Assembly (NCBI GenBank): GCA_050433985.1
Contig: JBNPWE010000008.1
Span: forward strand, 86,161-150,160
Length of the DNA: 64,000 bases
Direction: 5' to 3'
From: JACIYW01 sp014359745
GTDB lineage: Bacteria; Pseudomonadota; Alphaproteobacteria; Rhodobacterales; Rhodobacteraceae
Under the pieces are notes generated by a model. The model searched no databases, was not told the DNA's origin, and was given only the letters and a program-made list of their open reading frames with translations. The position numbers and the translations under genes are program-made. Shown here one piece after another: positions 34,919 through 43,462 of the stretch. Positions within the stretch are counted from its first letter, which is position 1, and each line of letters opens with the position of its first letter.

Positions 34919-36316
34919 ATGGACATGCCTCTATCGGCCCTTGATCTGGCGCGGTTTCAGTTCGGGTTCACGATTTCCGCCCATATCATCTTTCCGGCCT
35001 TCACCATCGGGCTGGCAAGCTTTCTGGCGGTGCTGAACGGGCTTTGGCTGTGGTCGCGCGACGATGTGTATCTGCGGCTGTTCGATTACTGGAAAACCAT
35101 CTTTGCCGTGGTGTTCGGCATGGGCGTCGTGTCGGGCATCGTGATGTCGTATCAGTTCGGCACCAACTGGTCGGTGTTTTCCGACAAGACCGGCCCGGTC
35201 ATCGGCCCCCTGATGGGGTATGAGGTTCTGAGCGCGTTTTTCCTTGAGGCCGGGTTTCTGGGCATCATGCTGTTCGGGCGTGAAAAGGTGGGCGCGCGGT
35301 TGCATATGGCCGCAACCCTGATCGTGACGGTGGGCACCCTGATGTCGGCGTTCTGGATCCTCAGCGTCAACAGCTGGATGCAGACGCCGCAGGGTTACGG
35401 CGTGAATGATGTTGGGCAGTTCATTCCGTTGGATTGGTGGGCGATCATCTTCAACCCCTCGTTTCCGTACCGGCTGGTGCATATGGTGCTGGCGGCTTAC
35501 CTGACCACGGCCTTCGTGGTGGGCGCGGTCGGCGCCTGGCACCTGCTGCGCAGCCCCGACAGCCGGGGTGCGGCCATCATGTTTTCGATGGCGATGTGGA
35601 TGGCGCTGATCGTGGCCCCGATCCAGATCGTCGCGGGCGATCTGCACGGGCTGAACACGCTGGACTATCAGCCCGCCAAGATCGCCGCGATGGAGGGGCA
35701 TTTTGAAGGCTATCCCGAAGGCCGCGTGCCGCTGATCCTGTTCGGCCTGCCCGATGATGCGGCGGGGGTGACGCGGTACAAGGTGGAACTGCCGCTGCTT
35801 GGATCGCTGATCCTGACCCATGACCTGACAACCCCGATCAAGGGGCTGAATGATTTCCCGCCCCAGATGCGGCCGAAATCGGCGCTGATCTTCTGGACGT
35901 TCCGCATCATGGTTGCCGTGGGCCTTGCCATGGTGGCGATTGGTCTGTGGGCGGCCTGGGCACGGTGGCGCGGGCAGCTTTATGGCGCGCGCTGGCTGCA
36001 CCGGGCGGCGGTGATGATGGGGCCGTCGGGGTTTCTGGCGGTGCTGTGCGGCTGGATCACCACCGAGGTGGGGCGACAGCCCTTTACCGTTTACGGAGTG
36101 CTGCGCACCGCCGACAGCGTGGCCCCCTTGCAGGCCCCGGCGGTGCAGGCATCGTTGGTGGCGTTCATCGTGGTCTATTTCCTCGTGTTCGGATCGGGCA
36201 CCTTCTATGTGCTGCGGTTGATGGCCAAACGCCCCCGCGAAAGGGTGGATATCGACAGGATGGGGCCTGCCCGCGCCGCCGGTGTGCTGCGCCCGGCACC
36301 CGTGAAGGGGGAATGA
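34919..36316 (+). CDS. cydA: Cytochrome bd-type quinol oxidase subunit I (CydA/CioA)
   Basis: The start is the ATG at 34919 (MDMPLSALDLARFQFGFTIS), after AAAGGGA; an upstream GTG is not needed. The 465-residue protein has nine or so helices. Heme ligands fit: His22 in SAHIIFPAF, His188 in YRLVHMVLAA, and the Met in the FRIMVAVGLAMV helix. Glu102 and Glu110 in GYEVLSAFFLEAG match proton-path residues. The quinol loop is short, and GRQPFTVYG replaces the usual GRQPW. Short-loop enzymes are the CIO type, often cyanide-tolerant. It reduces oxygen to water with quinol, without proton pumping. Confidence 0.95.
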   Translation: MDMPLSALDLARFQFGFTISAHIIFPAFTIGLASFLAVLNGLWLWSRDDVYLRLFDYWKTIFAVVFGMGVVSGIVMSYQFGTNWSVFSDKTGPVIGPLMGYEVLSAFFLEAGFLGIMLFGREKVGARLHMAATLIVTVGTLMSAFWILSVNSWMQTPQGYGVNDVGQFIPLDWWAIIFNPSFPYRLVHMVLAAYLTTAFVVGAVGAWHLLRSPDSRGAAIMFSMAMWMALIVAPIQIVAGDLHGLNTLDYQPAKIAAMEGHFEGYPEGRVPLILFGLPDDAAGVTRYKVELPLLGSLILTHDLTTPIKGLNDFPPQMRPKSALIFWTFRIMVAVGLAMVAIGLWAAWARWRGQLYGARWLHRAAVMMGPSGFLAVLCGWITTEVGRQPFTVYGVLRTADSVAPLQAPAVQASLVAFIVVYFLVFGSGTFYVLRLMAKRPRERVDIDRMGPARAAGVLRPAPVKGE

Positions 36317-36319
36317 CGC

Positions 36320-37321
36320 ATGGTTGAGCTTTCGTTCATCTGGGCCGGGCTGATCGCCTTTGCCGTCTTTGCCTATGTGGCGCTGGACGGGTTCGATCTG
36401 GGCATCGGCATCCTGTTTCCGTTTCTGCGGGGCCGCGAGGAACGGCATCTGGCGATGAACACCATCGCCCCGGTCTGGGACGGCAACGAAACCTGGCTGG
36501 TGCTGGGCGGGGGCGGGTTGTTCGCGGTGTTCCCGCTGGCCTATGCCATCGTGATGCCCGCGCTTTATCCGCTGATCATCGCGATGTTGCTGGGGCTGGT
36601 CTTTCGCGGGGTGGCGTTTGAATTCGTGCATCGCACCCGCCGGATGCAGGGGTTCTGGGAATTCGGGTTCTGGGCCGGGTCGCTGGTCGCGGCCCTTGCG
36701 CAGGGCATGGCGCTTGGCGCGCTGGTGCAGGGCATCGCGGTTGAGGGGCGCGGCTATGCGGGCGGCAACTGGGACTGGCTGACACCCTTTTCGGGCCTGA
36801 CGGCGCTGGCGCTGGTGGTGGGCTATGCCACGCTGGGGGCGACATGGCTGATCCTGAAAACCGAAGGCGAGATGATGGAGCGTGCGCGGCGCATGGCCCG
36901 CCCGCTGGGCGCCGCCCTTCTGGCGCTTACCGGCGCGGTCAGCCTGATTACCCCGTTCCTGCGGCCCGAATATCTGGATCGGTGGTTCGGCTGGCCTTCG
37001 GGCGCCTATTCATCGGTGGTGCCGCTCTTGGTGATCTGGGCGGCCTGGGCACTGTGGACGGGTCTGCGCGACGGCGACGCGCTGCGGCCGTTTCTGGCGA
37101 CGGTGGCGATTTTCGCGCTAAGCTATGCCGGGCTTGGGATCAGCTTTTATCCGCATATCGTGCCGCCGGGGCTGACCATCGCGGCGGCAGCGGCGCCCGA
37201 CACATCGTTGCGGTTCCTGCTGATCGGGGCGGCGGTGCTGATCCCGGTGATCCTGGCCTATACCGGCTATTCCTATTGGGTGTTCCGGGGAAAGGTGCGG
37301 CCTGGCGACGGTTACCACTGA
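36320..37321 (+). CDS. cydB: Cytochrome bd-type quinol oxidase subunit II (CydB/CioB)
   Basis: A 333-residue membrane protein encoded three bases after cydA. It begins with the family pattern IWAGLIAFAVFAYVALDGFDLGIGILFPF and continues with NTIAPVWDGNETWLVLGGGGLFAVFP, the conserved region near the dioxygen-reducing site, and GVAFEFVHRT. It forms the oxidase heterodimer with CydA. The stop codon overlaps the ATG of a 29-residue gene (TGATG), so a third small subunit is made with it. Confidence 0.95.
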   Translation: MVELSFIWAGLIAFAVFAYVALDGFDLGIGILFPFLRGREERHLAMNTIAPVWDGNETWLVLGGGGLFAVFPLAYAIVMPALYPLIIAMLLGLVFRGVAFEFVHRTRRMQGFWEFGFWAGSLVAALAQGMALGALVQGIAVEGRGYAGGNWDWLTPFSGLTALALVVGYATLGATWLILKTEGEMMERARRMARPLGAALLALTGAVSLITPFLRPEYLDRWFGWPSGAYSSVVPLLVIWAAWALWTGLRDGDALRPFLATVAIFALSYAGLGISFYPHIVPPGLTIAAAAAPDTSLRFLLIGAAVLIPVILAYTGYSYWVFRGKVRPGDGYH

Positions 37322-37410
37322 TGCGCCGCTGGCTGTGGTTTGCGGCGCTCTATCTTGCGGGCGTTCTGGTGGTTGGGGCCGTGGCCGGGGTGTTGCGGCT
37401 GGTGATATGA
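37321..37410 (+). CDS. Tiny single-helix membrane protein of the cyd operon (DUF2474-like)
   Basis: A 29-residue protein, a start followed by two Arg and a Trp-Leu-Trp-Phe segment, then one hydrophobic helix to the C-terminus. Small proteins of this kind (DUF2474, comparable in role to CydX) follow cydB in many proteobacteria and help to assemble or stabilise the bd oxidase. Its ATG overlaps the cydB stop by one base, which argues strongly that it is translated. Too short for most gene callers. Confidence 0.8.
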   Translation: MRRWLWFAALYLAGVLVVGAVAGVLRLVI

Positions 37411-37478
37411 TCAGTGCGGCGACGCCCGCGCCCGCGTTTGTGGCTGCAGTTGACGGGCATTCTTCGGAACGATACGAA

Positions 37479-37488
37479 TGTCCGGACA
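37479..37488. promoter_or_regulatory. Palindrome TGTCCGGACA before the MaoC-GntR operon (candidate operator)
   Basis: A perfect 10-bp inverted repeat 29 bp before the MaoC start at 37517. GntR proteins of the HutC/UTRA branch often bind GT-N-x-x-N-AC-type palindromes, and the operon's last gene is such a regulator. Autoregulation by it is inferred. Confidence 0.4.
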
Positions 37489-37516
37489 AACCATCCAGTC
37501 GTACAGGAAGAGATCA

Positions 37517-38023
37517 ATGAGAAAAATCGCCGAGAACCGATACCGGGCAGAGGTTGGCCGCTATTTCGAGGATTTTTCCGTCGGGGATATCTATGAACAT
37601 CGTCCCGGCCGGACCATCACCGAGGCGGACAATATCCAGTTTTCCCTGCTGACCATGAATCCGCACCCGGCGCATTGTGATGCCCATTACGCGGCAAAGA
37701 CAGAGTTCGGTAAACCGCTGGTCAACTCTACACTGACCCTGGCCATCGTGGCGGGGATGTCTGTGTCGGAAATATCGGGCCGCGCGGTCGCCAATCTGGG
37801 GTGGGAAAAGATCGAGCTGACCGCGCCGGTTTTTCCCGGCGACACGCTTTATGCCGAATCCGAAGTGCTGGAGCTGCGCGCGTCAAAATCGCGACCGGGC
37901 CAAGGCATCGTGACTGTGCGCACAACCGGGCGCAAGCAGGATGGCACCGTCTTCCTGACCTTTGTTCGCAGTGCTTTGGTGCATTCCAGGGAGACGGCGG
38001 CCGAAGTCGACAGCAATTACTGA
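37517..38023 (+). CDS. MaoC-like dehydratase of the mesaconyl-CoA hydratase type
   Basis: The start at 37517 (MRKIAENRYRAEVGRYFEDF) follows GGAAGAG. The 168-residue hot-dog protein has GRTITEADNIQFSLLTMNPHPAHCDAHYA at the active loop: the Met-Asn-Pro-x-Pro-x-His-x-Asp form seen in C5-dicarboxyl-CoA hydratases, with the catalytic His kept. ELRASKSRPGQGIVTVRTTG is the conserved C-terminal hairpin. It leads an operon with MmgE/PrpD, an acyl-CoA dehydrogenase and a GntR regulator. A role with a methyl-branched dicarboxylate or tricarboxylate is plausible, but this is inference. Confidence 0.88.
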   Translation: MRKIAENRYRAEVGRYFEDFSVGDIYEHRPGRTITEADNIQFSLLTMNPHPAHCDAHYAAKTEFGKPLVNSTLTLAIVAGMSVSEISGRAVANLGWEKIELTAPVFPGDTLYAESEVLELRASKSRPGQGIVTVRTTGRKQDGTVFLTFVRSALVHSRETAAEVDSNY

Positions 38024-38071
38024 AGCCGACCGACAAAACAGCGAACGCCCGCAGCAGCAGGAGCGAGAACG

Positions 38072-39478
38072 ATGAAACACACCACAGTTCAGGAACCGAT
38101 CGCCTCGGTGCTGGCCCGTTTCGTGGCAGATCTGGGGGATGGCGACACCCCCGAGGTGGTCCGGGAGCGGGCCTGTCATCTGATCCTCGATGCCACGGGC
38201 ATTGCGCTGGCCTCGACCCAGTATGATTTTGCCCACCGGACGCTGAGCGCGCTTTCGTCTTTGGGGACGGGTCCGGAACGTGTCATCGGGATGGGTGCGG
38301 GGCTGCCCCTGCGGGACGCGGTGATGATGAACGGTGTTCTGGTGCACGGGCTGGATTATGACGATACCCATGTCGCGGGCGTCATCCACGCGACCGCGTC
38401 TGCGTTTCCTGCCGCTCTGGGGGTTGCCGCCGCGCGCGGTGCCAGTGGCCGCGATCTGCTGAGTGCCTATATCGCGGGGATGGAGGTAGCGACCCGGCTG
38501 GCCACGGTCGCAAGGGGCGGGTTTCATCAGGTGGGGTTTCACCCGACCGGAATGATCGGCGTTTTCGGCTGCGCGCTTATCGCGGCGCGGCTGAACGGAT
38601 TGACCGTGGCGCAGATGGAGGATGCGCAGGGGATTGCCCTGTCCATGGCCTCTGGCAGCATGGAATTTCTGCAGGACGGGGCCTGGACCAAGCGGATGCA
38701 TCCCGGCTGGGCCGGGGTCGGCGGAATCACGGCGGCGGCCCTTGCGCGCGCCGGTTTCAAGGGGCCAAAAGCGGTGTATGAGGGCCGGTTCGGTCTGTTT
38801 TCCACCTATTTGCACGAGGCGGAGCAGGCGGAAATGGACCTGTCGCTGGCAACCGCCGGTCTGGGCGACACCTGGGAGATTGAAAACGTCGCGGTCAAGC
38901 CGATCCCGGCCTGCCATTTCACCCATGCCTGCGCCGATGCCGCTGTGGCGCTGGTGGCAAAGCACGGGATCGCACCGCAGGATATCGTCGAAATAAGCGC
39001 CTTGGTGCCAGCCGGGGTACACAAGACCGTATGCGAGCCGATCGAGACCAAACGCCGGCCGCAAAACTCCTATGACGCGCAATTTTCCATCCCTTGGGCC
39101 GTGGCGTCCGGGCTGGCGCGCGGGCGATTTGGCTTGACGGAACTGTCCGCTGAATCCCTGTCCGATCCCGGACTGTTGGCGTTGGCGGCCAAGGTAACCT
39201 GCGCCGATTATCCCGATGCGCCGTTCCCGAAATACTATTCGGGCGAAGTGGTGGTGAAGCTTGCCGATGGCCGACTTCTGTCGCACCGCGAGGAGGTCAA
39301 TCGCGGCAACCCCGACAGGCCGCTCACCAACGATGAAATCACTGCGAAATTCCGCGAAAATGCCGCAACTGCGGTATCGGCCACCCGTGCCGAGGAAATC
39401 CGCGATGCGGTTCTGGGGCTTGATGGGCAATCGGACGCCCGCGCCTTTGCCGCGATACTTGCCGGTGTGCCTGTATAG
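38072..39478 (+). CDS. MmgE/PrpD family protein 2
   Basis: A 468-residue protein of normal family length preceded by GGAGCG. Conserved parts are LVHGLDYDDTHVAGVIHATASAFPAAL in the first half, then GGFHQVGFHPTGMIGVFGCALIAARL and KPIPACHFTHACADAAVAL. The family includes 2-methylcitrate dehydratase and cis-aconitate decarboxylase; both work on small polycarboxylates. Unlike the homologue at 7125, it has no repeat tail. The pairing with a MaoC protein and one acyl-CoA dehydrogenase repeats the gene set of module A in a simpler form. Confidence 0.88.
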   Translation: MKHTTVQEPIASVLARFVADLGDGDTPEVVRERACHLILDATGIALASTQYDFAHRTLSALSSLGTGPERVIGMGAGLPLRDAVMMNGVLVHGLDYDDTHVAGVIHATASAFPAALGVAAARGASGRDLLSAYIAGMEVATRLATVARGGFHQVGFHPTGMIGVFGCALIAARLNGLTVAQMEDAQGIALSMASGSMEFLQDGAWTKRMHPGWAGVGGITAAALARAGFKGPKAVYEGRFGLFSTYLHEAEQAEMDLSLATAGLGDTWEIENVAVKPIPACHFTHACADAAVALVAKHGIAPQDIVEISALVPAGVHKTVCEPIETKRRPQNSYDAQFSIPWAVASGLARGRFGLTELSAESLSDPGLLALAAKVTCADYPDAPFPKYYSGEVVVKLADGRLLSHREEVNRGNPDRPLTNDEITAKFRENAATAVSATRAEEIRDAVLGLDGQSDARAFAAILAGVPV

Positions 39479-39490
39479 GAAAGACCAATC

Positions 39491-40636
39491 ATGACCGACC
39501 AGAACGAACAGGTGATCCTTGACGCGCTCGACAAATTTCTGAGGACGGAAGTCGATCCGTTTGTCCATGATCTTGAGGCGCGCGACGCGTATCCGCACGA
39601 TATCGTTGCCAAGATGAAAGAGATGGGCCTTTTCGGCTGCATCATCAGTGAGGAATACGGCGGGCTTGGCCTTTCGGTCAGCACCTATGCCCGGATCGTT
39701 GCCCGCATCACGCAAAGCTGGATGTCCCTGTCAGGGATCATCAACAGCCATCTGATCATGGCTTCCGCGGTTCAGCGCCACGGGTCGGATGCGCAAAAGG
39801 CGCGATTTCTGCCGCGCTTCGCCACCGGCGAATTGCGCGGTGGCGTCGGGTTGACCGAACCCGATTGCGGCACGGATTTGCAGGCCATCCGCACAGTGGC
39901 CCGTCGTGACGGTGATGATTATGTGGTCGATGGCTGCAAGACCTGGATCACCAACTCGAACGAAGGCAATTGCCTGGCGCTTTTGGTCAAGACCGACAAG
40001 TCGGCGACGCCGCCGCACAAGGGCATGAGCCTGTTCATCGCCGAAAAGGGGCCGGGTTTCAACGTCACCCGCAAGCTGGAAAAACTTGGCTATCGCGGCA
40101 TCGACACCTGTGAACTGCAATTCGATGGCTACCGCGTACCCGCCGAGAACCTGATCGGCGGGGTCGAGGGTAGGGGGCTTCAGCAGATCCTGTCGGGGCT
40201 GGAGCTTGGGCGTATCAACGTGGCTGCGCGCGGGGTCGGTGTGGCGCAGGCTGCGCTGGACCTGGCCGTCGCATATGCGCAGACGCGCAAGACCTTTGGC
40301 AAACCGATCTGCGAACATCAGGCAATCCAGCTCAAGCTGGCAGAAATGGCCACGCGGGCCGAGGCTGGCCGGCTTTTGACCGAAAGCGCGGCCGCGGCCT
40401 ATGATCTGGGTCGGCGCTGCGACATGGAAGCGGGCATGGCCAAATTTTCGGCCACCGAGGCGGCACAGGCGAACGCGCTGGACTGCATGCGGATCCACGG
40501 TGCCTATGGCTATTCCAAAGAGTTCGATGTCGAACGGCTTTATCGTGATGCGCCGCTGTTGCTGATTGGCGAAGGCACCAACGAAATGCAGCGCATCATC
40601 ATTGCCCGGCAACTGATCGAGAGGAACCCTGTTTGA
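39491..40636 (+). CDS. Acyl-CoA dehydrogenase, canonical type
   Basis: This 381-residue protein is the only one of the ten dehydrogenases here with a fully canonical end: LLLIGEGTNEMQRIIIARQL, whose Glu just before Gly-Thr is the expected catalytic base. The flavin face reads GVGLTEPDCGTDLQAIRTVAR and the helical domain has FGKPICEHQAIQLKLAEM. The start follows GGAAAG. The stop overlaps the TTG start of the regulator gene. It may act on a short or branched acyl-CoA processed by the MaoC protein of the same operon. Confidence 0.93.
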   Translation: MTDQNEQVILDALDKFLRTEVDPFVHDLEARDAYPHDIVAKMKEMGLFGCIISEEYGGLGLSVSTYARIVARITQSWMSLSGIINSHLIMASAVQRHGSDAQKARFLPRFATGELRGGVGLTEPDCGTDLQAIRTVARRDGDDYVVDGCKTWITNSNEGNCLALLVKTDKSATPPHKGMSLFIAEKGPGFNVTRKLEKLGYRGIDTCELQFDGYRVPAENLIGGVEGRGLQQILSGLELGRINVAARGVGVAQAALDLAVAYAQTRKTFGKPICEHQAIQLKLAEMATRAEAGRLLTESAAAAYDLGRRCDMEAGMAKFSATEAAQANALDCMRIHGAYGYSKEFDVERLYRDAPLLLIGEGTNEMQRIIIARQLIERNPV

Positions 40637-41415
40637 GCACTGCCGCGCCGGCCGAGGAGCCGCGCTATGCTCAGGTGGCGCGTGCGCTGATCGAGGATAT
40701 AGAGACGGGTCGCTACCCGGTCGGATCACTGCTGCCGACGGAACAGCAATTGTGCCGCCAGTTCGACATCTCGCGCCATACCGCGCGCGAAGCGACAGGC
40801 CGGTTGCAGGCGCTGGGGCTTGTCACCCGCAGGCCGGGTATCGGAACGCGGGTGCGGGCGGACCGGGTGGGTCAGCGATATGTGCAGATCGGCGATTCGG
40901 TCTCGGATCTTTATCAATATGCGCGCGATGTGACCTTCACGCTGCGGGAGGTCACGGAAATCGAGGCGGAAGGCGAGGTCGCGGCGCTCTTGGGCAGCGC
41001 GCCGGGGCAGGTCTGGACCCGTTTGCAAGGTCTGCGGGCCAAGCGTGGAGAGCAGGCGCCAGTGGCGTTGACCGACATCTATATAACCCGCAGTTTTCGT
41101 GGTGTGTGCCACGAGGTTGACAACTCTGGCCTACCGGTCTGGTCTCTGGTCGAACAGCGGTATGGGGTTTCTCCGGCCGAAGTGCGCCAACAAATCGGCG
41201 CGGCGTTACTGGATGACGAGGCGGCAGCTCTCTTATGGGCGAATACCGGCGACCCGGCACTACGGATCATCCGCCAGTACCTGAATGGCAGTGGCGAAAC
41301 CTATCTGGTGGCCATCAACTTTTACCCGGCCGATCGGTTTACCTACACAAACGCGCTGCGGATCGAGGCTCTGGCACCCATTTCAACAAGGCAGGTTTTG
41401 ACGCCGCCGCCATGA
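40633..41415 (+). CDS. GntR family regulator with UTRA domain
   Basis: A TTG start at 40633 overlaps the dehydrogenase stop (TTGA), with GAGAGGA upstream. The 260-residue protein has a winged helix-turn-helix over residues 10-80 (SLLPTEQQLCRQFDISRHTAREATGRL, then GIGTRV) and a C-terminal UTRA ligand domain, which in the HutC branch binds small metabolites. As the last gene of the operon it probably controls its own transcription through the palindrome at 37479. The effector is unknown. Confidence 0.92.
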   Translation: MSTAAPAEEPRYAQVARALIEDIETGRYPVGSLLPTEQQLCRQFDISRHTAREATGRLQALGLVTRRPGIGTRVRADRVGQRYVQIGDSVSDLYQYARDVTFTLREVTEIEAEGEVAALLGSAPGQVWTRLQGLRAKRGEQAPVALTDIYITRSFRGVCHEVDNSGLPVWSLVEQRYGVSPAEVRQQIGAALLDDEAAALLWANTGDPALRIIRQYLNGSGETYLVAINFYPADRFTYTNALRIEALAPISTRQVLTPPP

Positions 41416-41479
41416 TGAAATCGCTGCATCACATGCCGCTCCCGGACGCCGCTTTGGGCGGGGTTGGGCGCCTGCAACG

Positions 41480-41499
41480 GCCAGGCTGTCGCGCCTGGC
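41480..41499. terminator. Hairpin between the GntR gene and convergent operon H
   Basis: GCCAGGC at 41480-41486 pairs with GCCTGGC at 41493-41499 around a 6-nt loop, directly after the stop of the last gene of operon H (minus strand). No T-run follows on either strand, so termination activity is uncertain. Confidence 0.4.
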
Positions 41500-41500
41500 T

Positions 41501-42664
41501 TCAAAAGGAACGTGGCATGCCCAGGATATGTTCGCCCACATAGGACAGGATCAGGTTGGTTGAAATCGGGGCCACCTGATACAGCCGGGCCTCGCGGAAC
41601 TTGCGCTCGACATCGTATTCGCGCGCAAAGCCAAAGCCGCCATGGGTCTGGATGCAGGCATTGGCCGCTTCCCAGCTTGCATCGGCGGCCAGCAGCTTGG
41701 CCATGTTCGCCTGCGCCCCGCAATCCTGCCCGGCGTCAAAGCGACGGCATGCCTCGAAGCGCATCAGGTTGGCGGCCTCGACATTCACATAGGCCCTGGC
41801 GATGGGAAACTGCACGCCCTGGTTCTGGCCGATGGGGCGATCGAAGACGATCCGTTCGCCGGCATAGGCGCGCGCCTTGTCCACGAACCAGTAGCCGTCA
41901 CCGATGCATTCCCCCGCGATCAGGGTTCGTTCGGCGTTCAGCCCGTCGAGGATGTGGTAGAAGCCCCGGCCTTCGGTGCCGATCAGGTTCTCGGCAGGGA
42001 TTTCTAGGTTGTCGAAGAATACTTCGTTGGTCTCGTGGCCAGGCATGTTGGCGATGGGGCGTACCTCCATGCCGTTGCCGATGGCCTCTTTCAGATCGAC
42101 CATGAAGATCGACAGGCCCTGGGATTTTTTCTTGACCTCGGCCAGCGGCGTGGTGCGGGCCAGCAGGATCATCAGGTCCGAATGCTGGATGCGGCTGATC
42201 CAGACCTTCTGGCCGTTGATCACATAGCGGTCGCCCTTTTTGACCGCCGTGGTCTTGAGCTTGGTGGTGTCGGTTCCGGTGGTCGGTTCGGTCACGGCCA
42301 TGGATTGCAGGCGCAGCGCGCCGCTGGCGATGCCGGGCAGGTATTTCTGCTTCTGCTCGTCAGAGCCGTGCCGCAGAAGCGTGCCCATGTTGTACATCTG
42401 CCCGTGGCAATGGCCCGCGTTGCCGCCGCAGCGGTTCACTTCTTCCATGATGATCGAAGCTTCGGTCAGGCCCAGGCCCGAACCGCCGTACTCTTCAGGG
42501 ATCATCGCGGCGAGCCAGCCCTCGCGGGTCAGCGCATCGACAAACTCTTCGGGGTAGGTTTCGTTCTCGCCGAATCTGCGATGATATTCCGGCGGGAACT
42601 GCGCACAAAGCGCGCGCAGGGCGTCGCGCAGGTCGCTATGGGTTTCGGGGGCCGAGGTCTGCAT
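41501..42664 (-). CDS. Acyl-CoA dehydrogenase (tail variant)
   Basis: A 387-residue dehydrogenase, the last gene of operon H. The flavin face reads SMAVTEPTTGTDTTKLKTTAVKKG and is very similar to the enzyme at 22317. It ends with QVAPISTNLILSYVGEHILGMPRSF in place of the usual Glu-Gly-Thr loop, placing it in the same subfamily as those at 22317 and 50392. It may take part in the early oxidation of the substrate or in oxidation of the cleavage product. It starts 3 bp after the stop of the citrate-synthase-fold gene. Confidence 0.92.
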   Translation of the reverse strand: MQTSAPETHSDLRDALRALCAQFPPEYHRRFGENETYPEEFVDALTREGWLAAMIPEEYGGSGLGLTEASIIMEEVNRCGGNAGHCHGQMYNMGTLLRHGSDEQKQKYLPGIASGALRLQSMAVTEPTTGTDTTKLKTTAVKKGDRYVINGQKVWISRIQHSDLMILLARTTPLAEVKKKSQGLSIFMVDLKEAIGNGMEVRPIANMPGHETNEVFFDNLEIPAENLIGTEGRGFYHILDGLNAERTLIAGECIGDGYWFVDKARAYAGERIVFDRPIGQNQGVQFPIARAYVNVEAANLMRFEACRRFDAGQDCGAQANMAKLLAADASWEAANACIQTHGGFGFAREYDVERKFREARLYQVAPISTNLILSYVGEHILGMPRSF

Positions 42665-42667
42665 CGC

Positions 42668-43462
42668 TTATTTCGCTCCCGGTCCCGAGGTTTCGAGGAT
42701 CTCCTGTTCGGCCCGCTGCCACAGCTCGAAGGAAATCGGGTTCTCGCTTTCTTCAAGGATATGGCCGACCAGCCCGATGGCCCGCGCCATCACACCAAAG
42801 CCGCGCACGATCTTCCACGGAAAGCCGAATTCGCAACAGATCGCGCCGATGGCACCGGTGGCGTTGATCGGCAGCATCTTGCCGGATTTTTCCTCGGCCA
42901 CCGCCTGGATTTTCTGGATCAGCGCGACGTATTCGCCGGATTTGCCGTTCTCGGCCGCAATCTGGAACAGGCGCGGGGTGCGCGGGTCAACCGGCTTGTG
43001 CACCGGATGGCCCAGCCCCGGAACGATGGCCTTGCGGGCGCGGAACTTCTCGACCGTGTCCGCGGCGATCGCATCCAGATCGGCGCCGGTGCCCAGCTTG
43101 TCCTGCGGCAGCGCCTCATAAAGCATTTTCGACGCGCCTTCCATCGAGCCGACAAAGACCGTGCCCAGCCCGCACAGCCCCGCCGCCACCGCCGCCTGAA
43201 GCGATTCCGGCGCGCCCATATAGGTCATGCGCGCGGCCAGGGCCGAGGGCGTGATGCCATGTTCCACCAGGGTGATGATGATGGCGTTGAAGACGCGGCT
43301 TTCCTCGGGCGTGGCCTTGCGGCCCGTCAGTTGCAGAAAGGCGAGATCGCCCAAGTTCATGTGGCCCAGAATCTCGTTCGGCAGGTCAAGGCCGCGCACG
43401 CATATCTTGTCGGGGGTGCTCCAGCCGATGTTCGAGCTGATCTTTTCCTTGCGTTTTCCCAT
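42668..43462 (-). CDS. Citrate-synthase-fold protein, citryl-CoA lyase type
   Basis: The start is placed at the ATG at 43462, which overlaps the SDR stop (TGATG); a GTG at 43477 is the alternative. The 264-residue protein is half the size of citrate synthase and resembles citryl-CoA lyase, the C-terminal part of ATP-citrate lyase. Active-site motifs are an EHGITPSALAARMTYMGA stretch (His68), VPGLGHPVHKPVDPRTPRL (His152, His155) and GAICCEFGFP. Members make or break a carbon-carbon bond next to a CoA ester, e.g. citryl-CoA into acetyl-CoA and oxaloacetate. In this operon, a lyase for an acyl-CoA with a tertiary hydroxyl is plausible. Confidence 0.85.
   Translation of the reverse strand: MGKRKEKISSNIGWSTPDKICVRGLDLPNEILGHMNLGDLAFLQLTGRKATPEESRVFNAIIITLVEHGITPSALAARMTYMGAPESLQAAVAAGLCGLGTVFVGSMEGASKMLYEALPQDKLGTGADLDAIAADTVEKFRARKAIVPGLGHPVHKPVDPRTPRLFQIAAENGKSGEYVALIQKIQAVAEEKSGKMLPINATGAIGAICCEFGFPWKIVRGFGVMARAIGLVGHILEESENPISFELWQRAEQEILETSGPGAK

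Noticed and set aside
37883..39715. Long minus-strand frame opposite the MmgE/PrpD gene
   Set aside because: It is low-complexity, rich in Arg, Gly and His, with no domain, and mirrors a well-supported gene.
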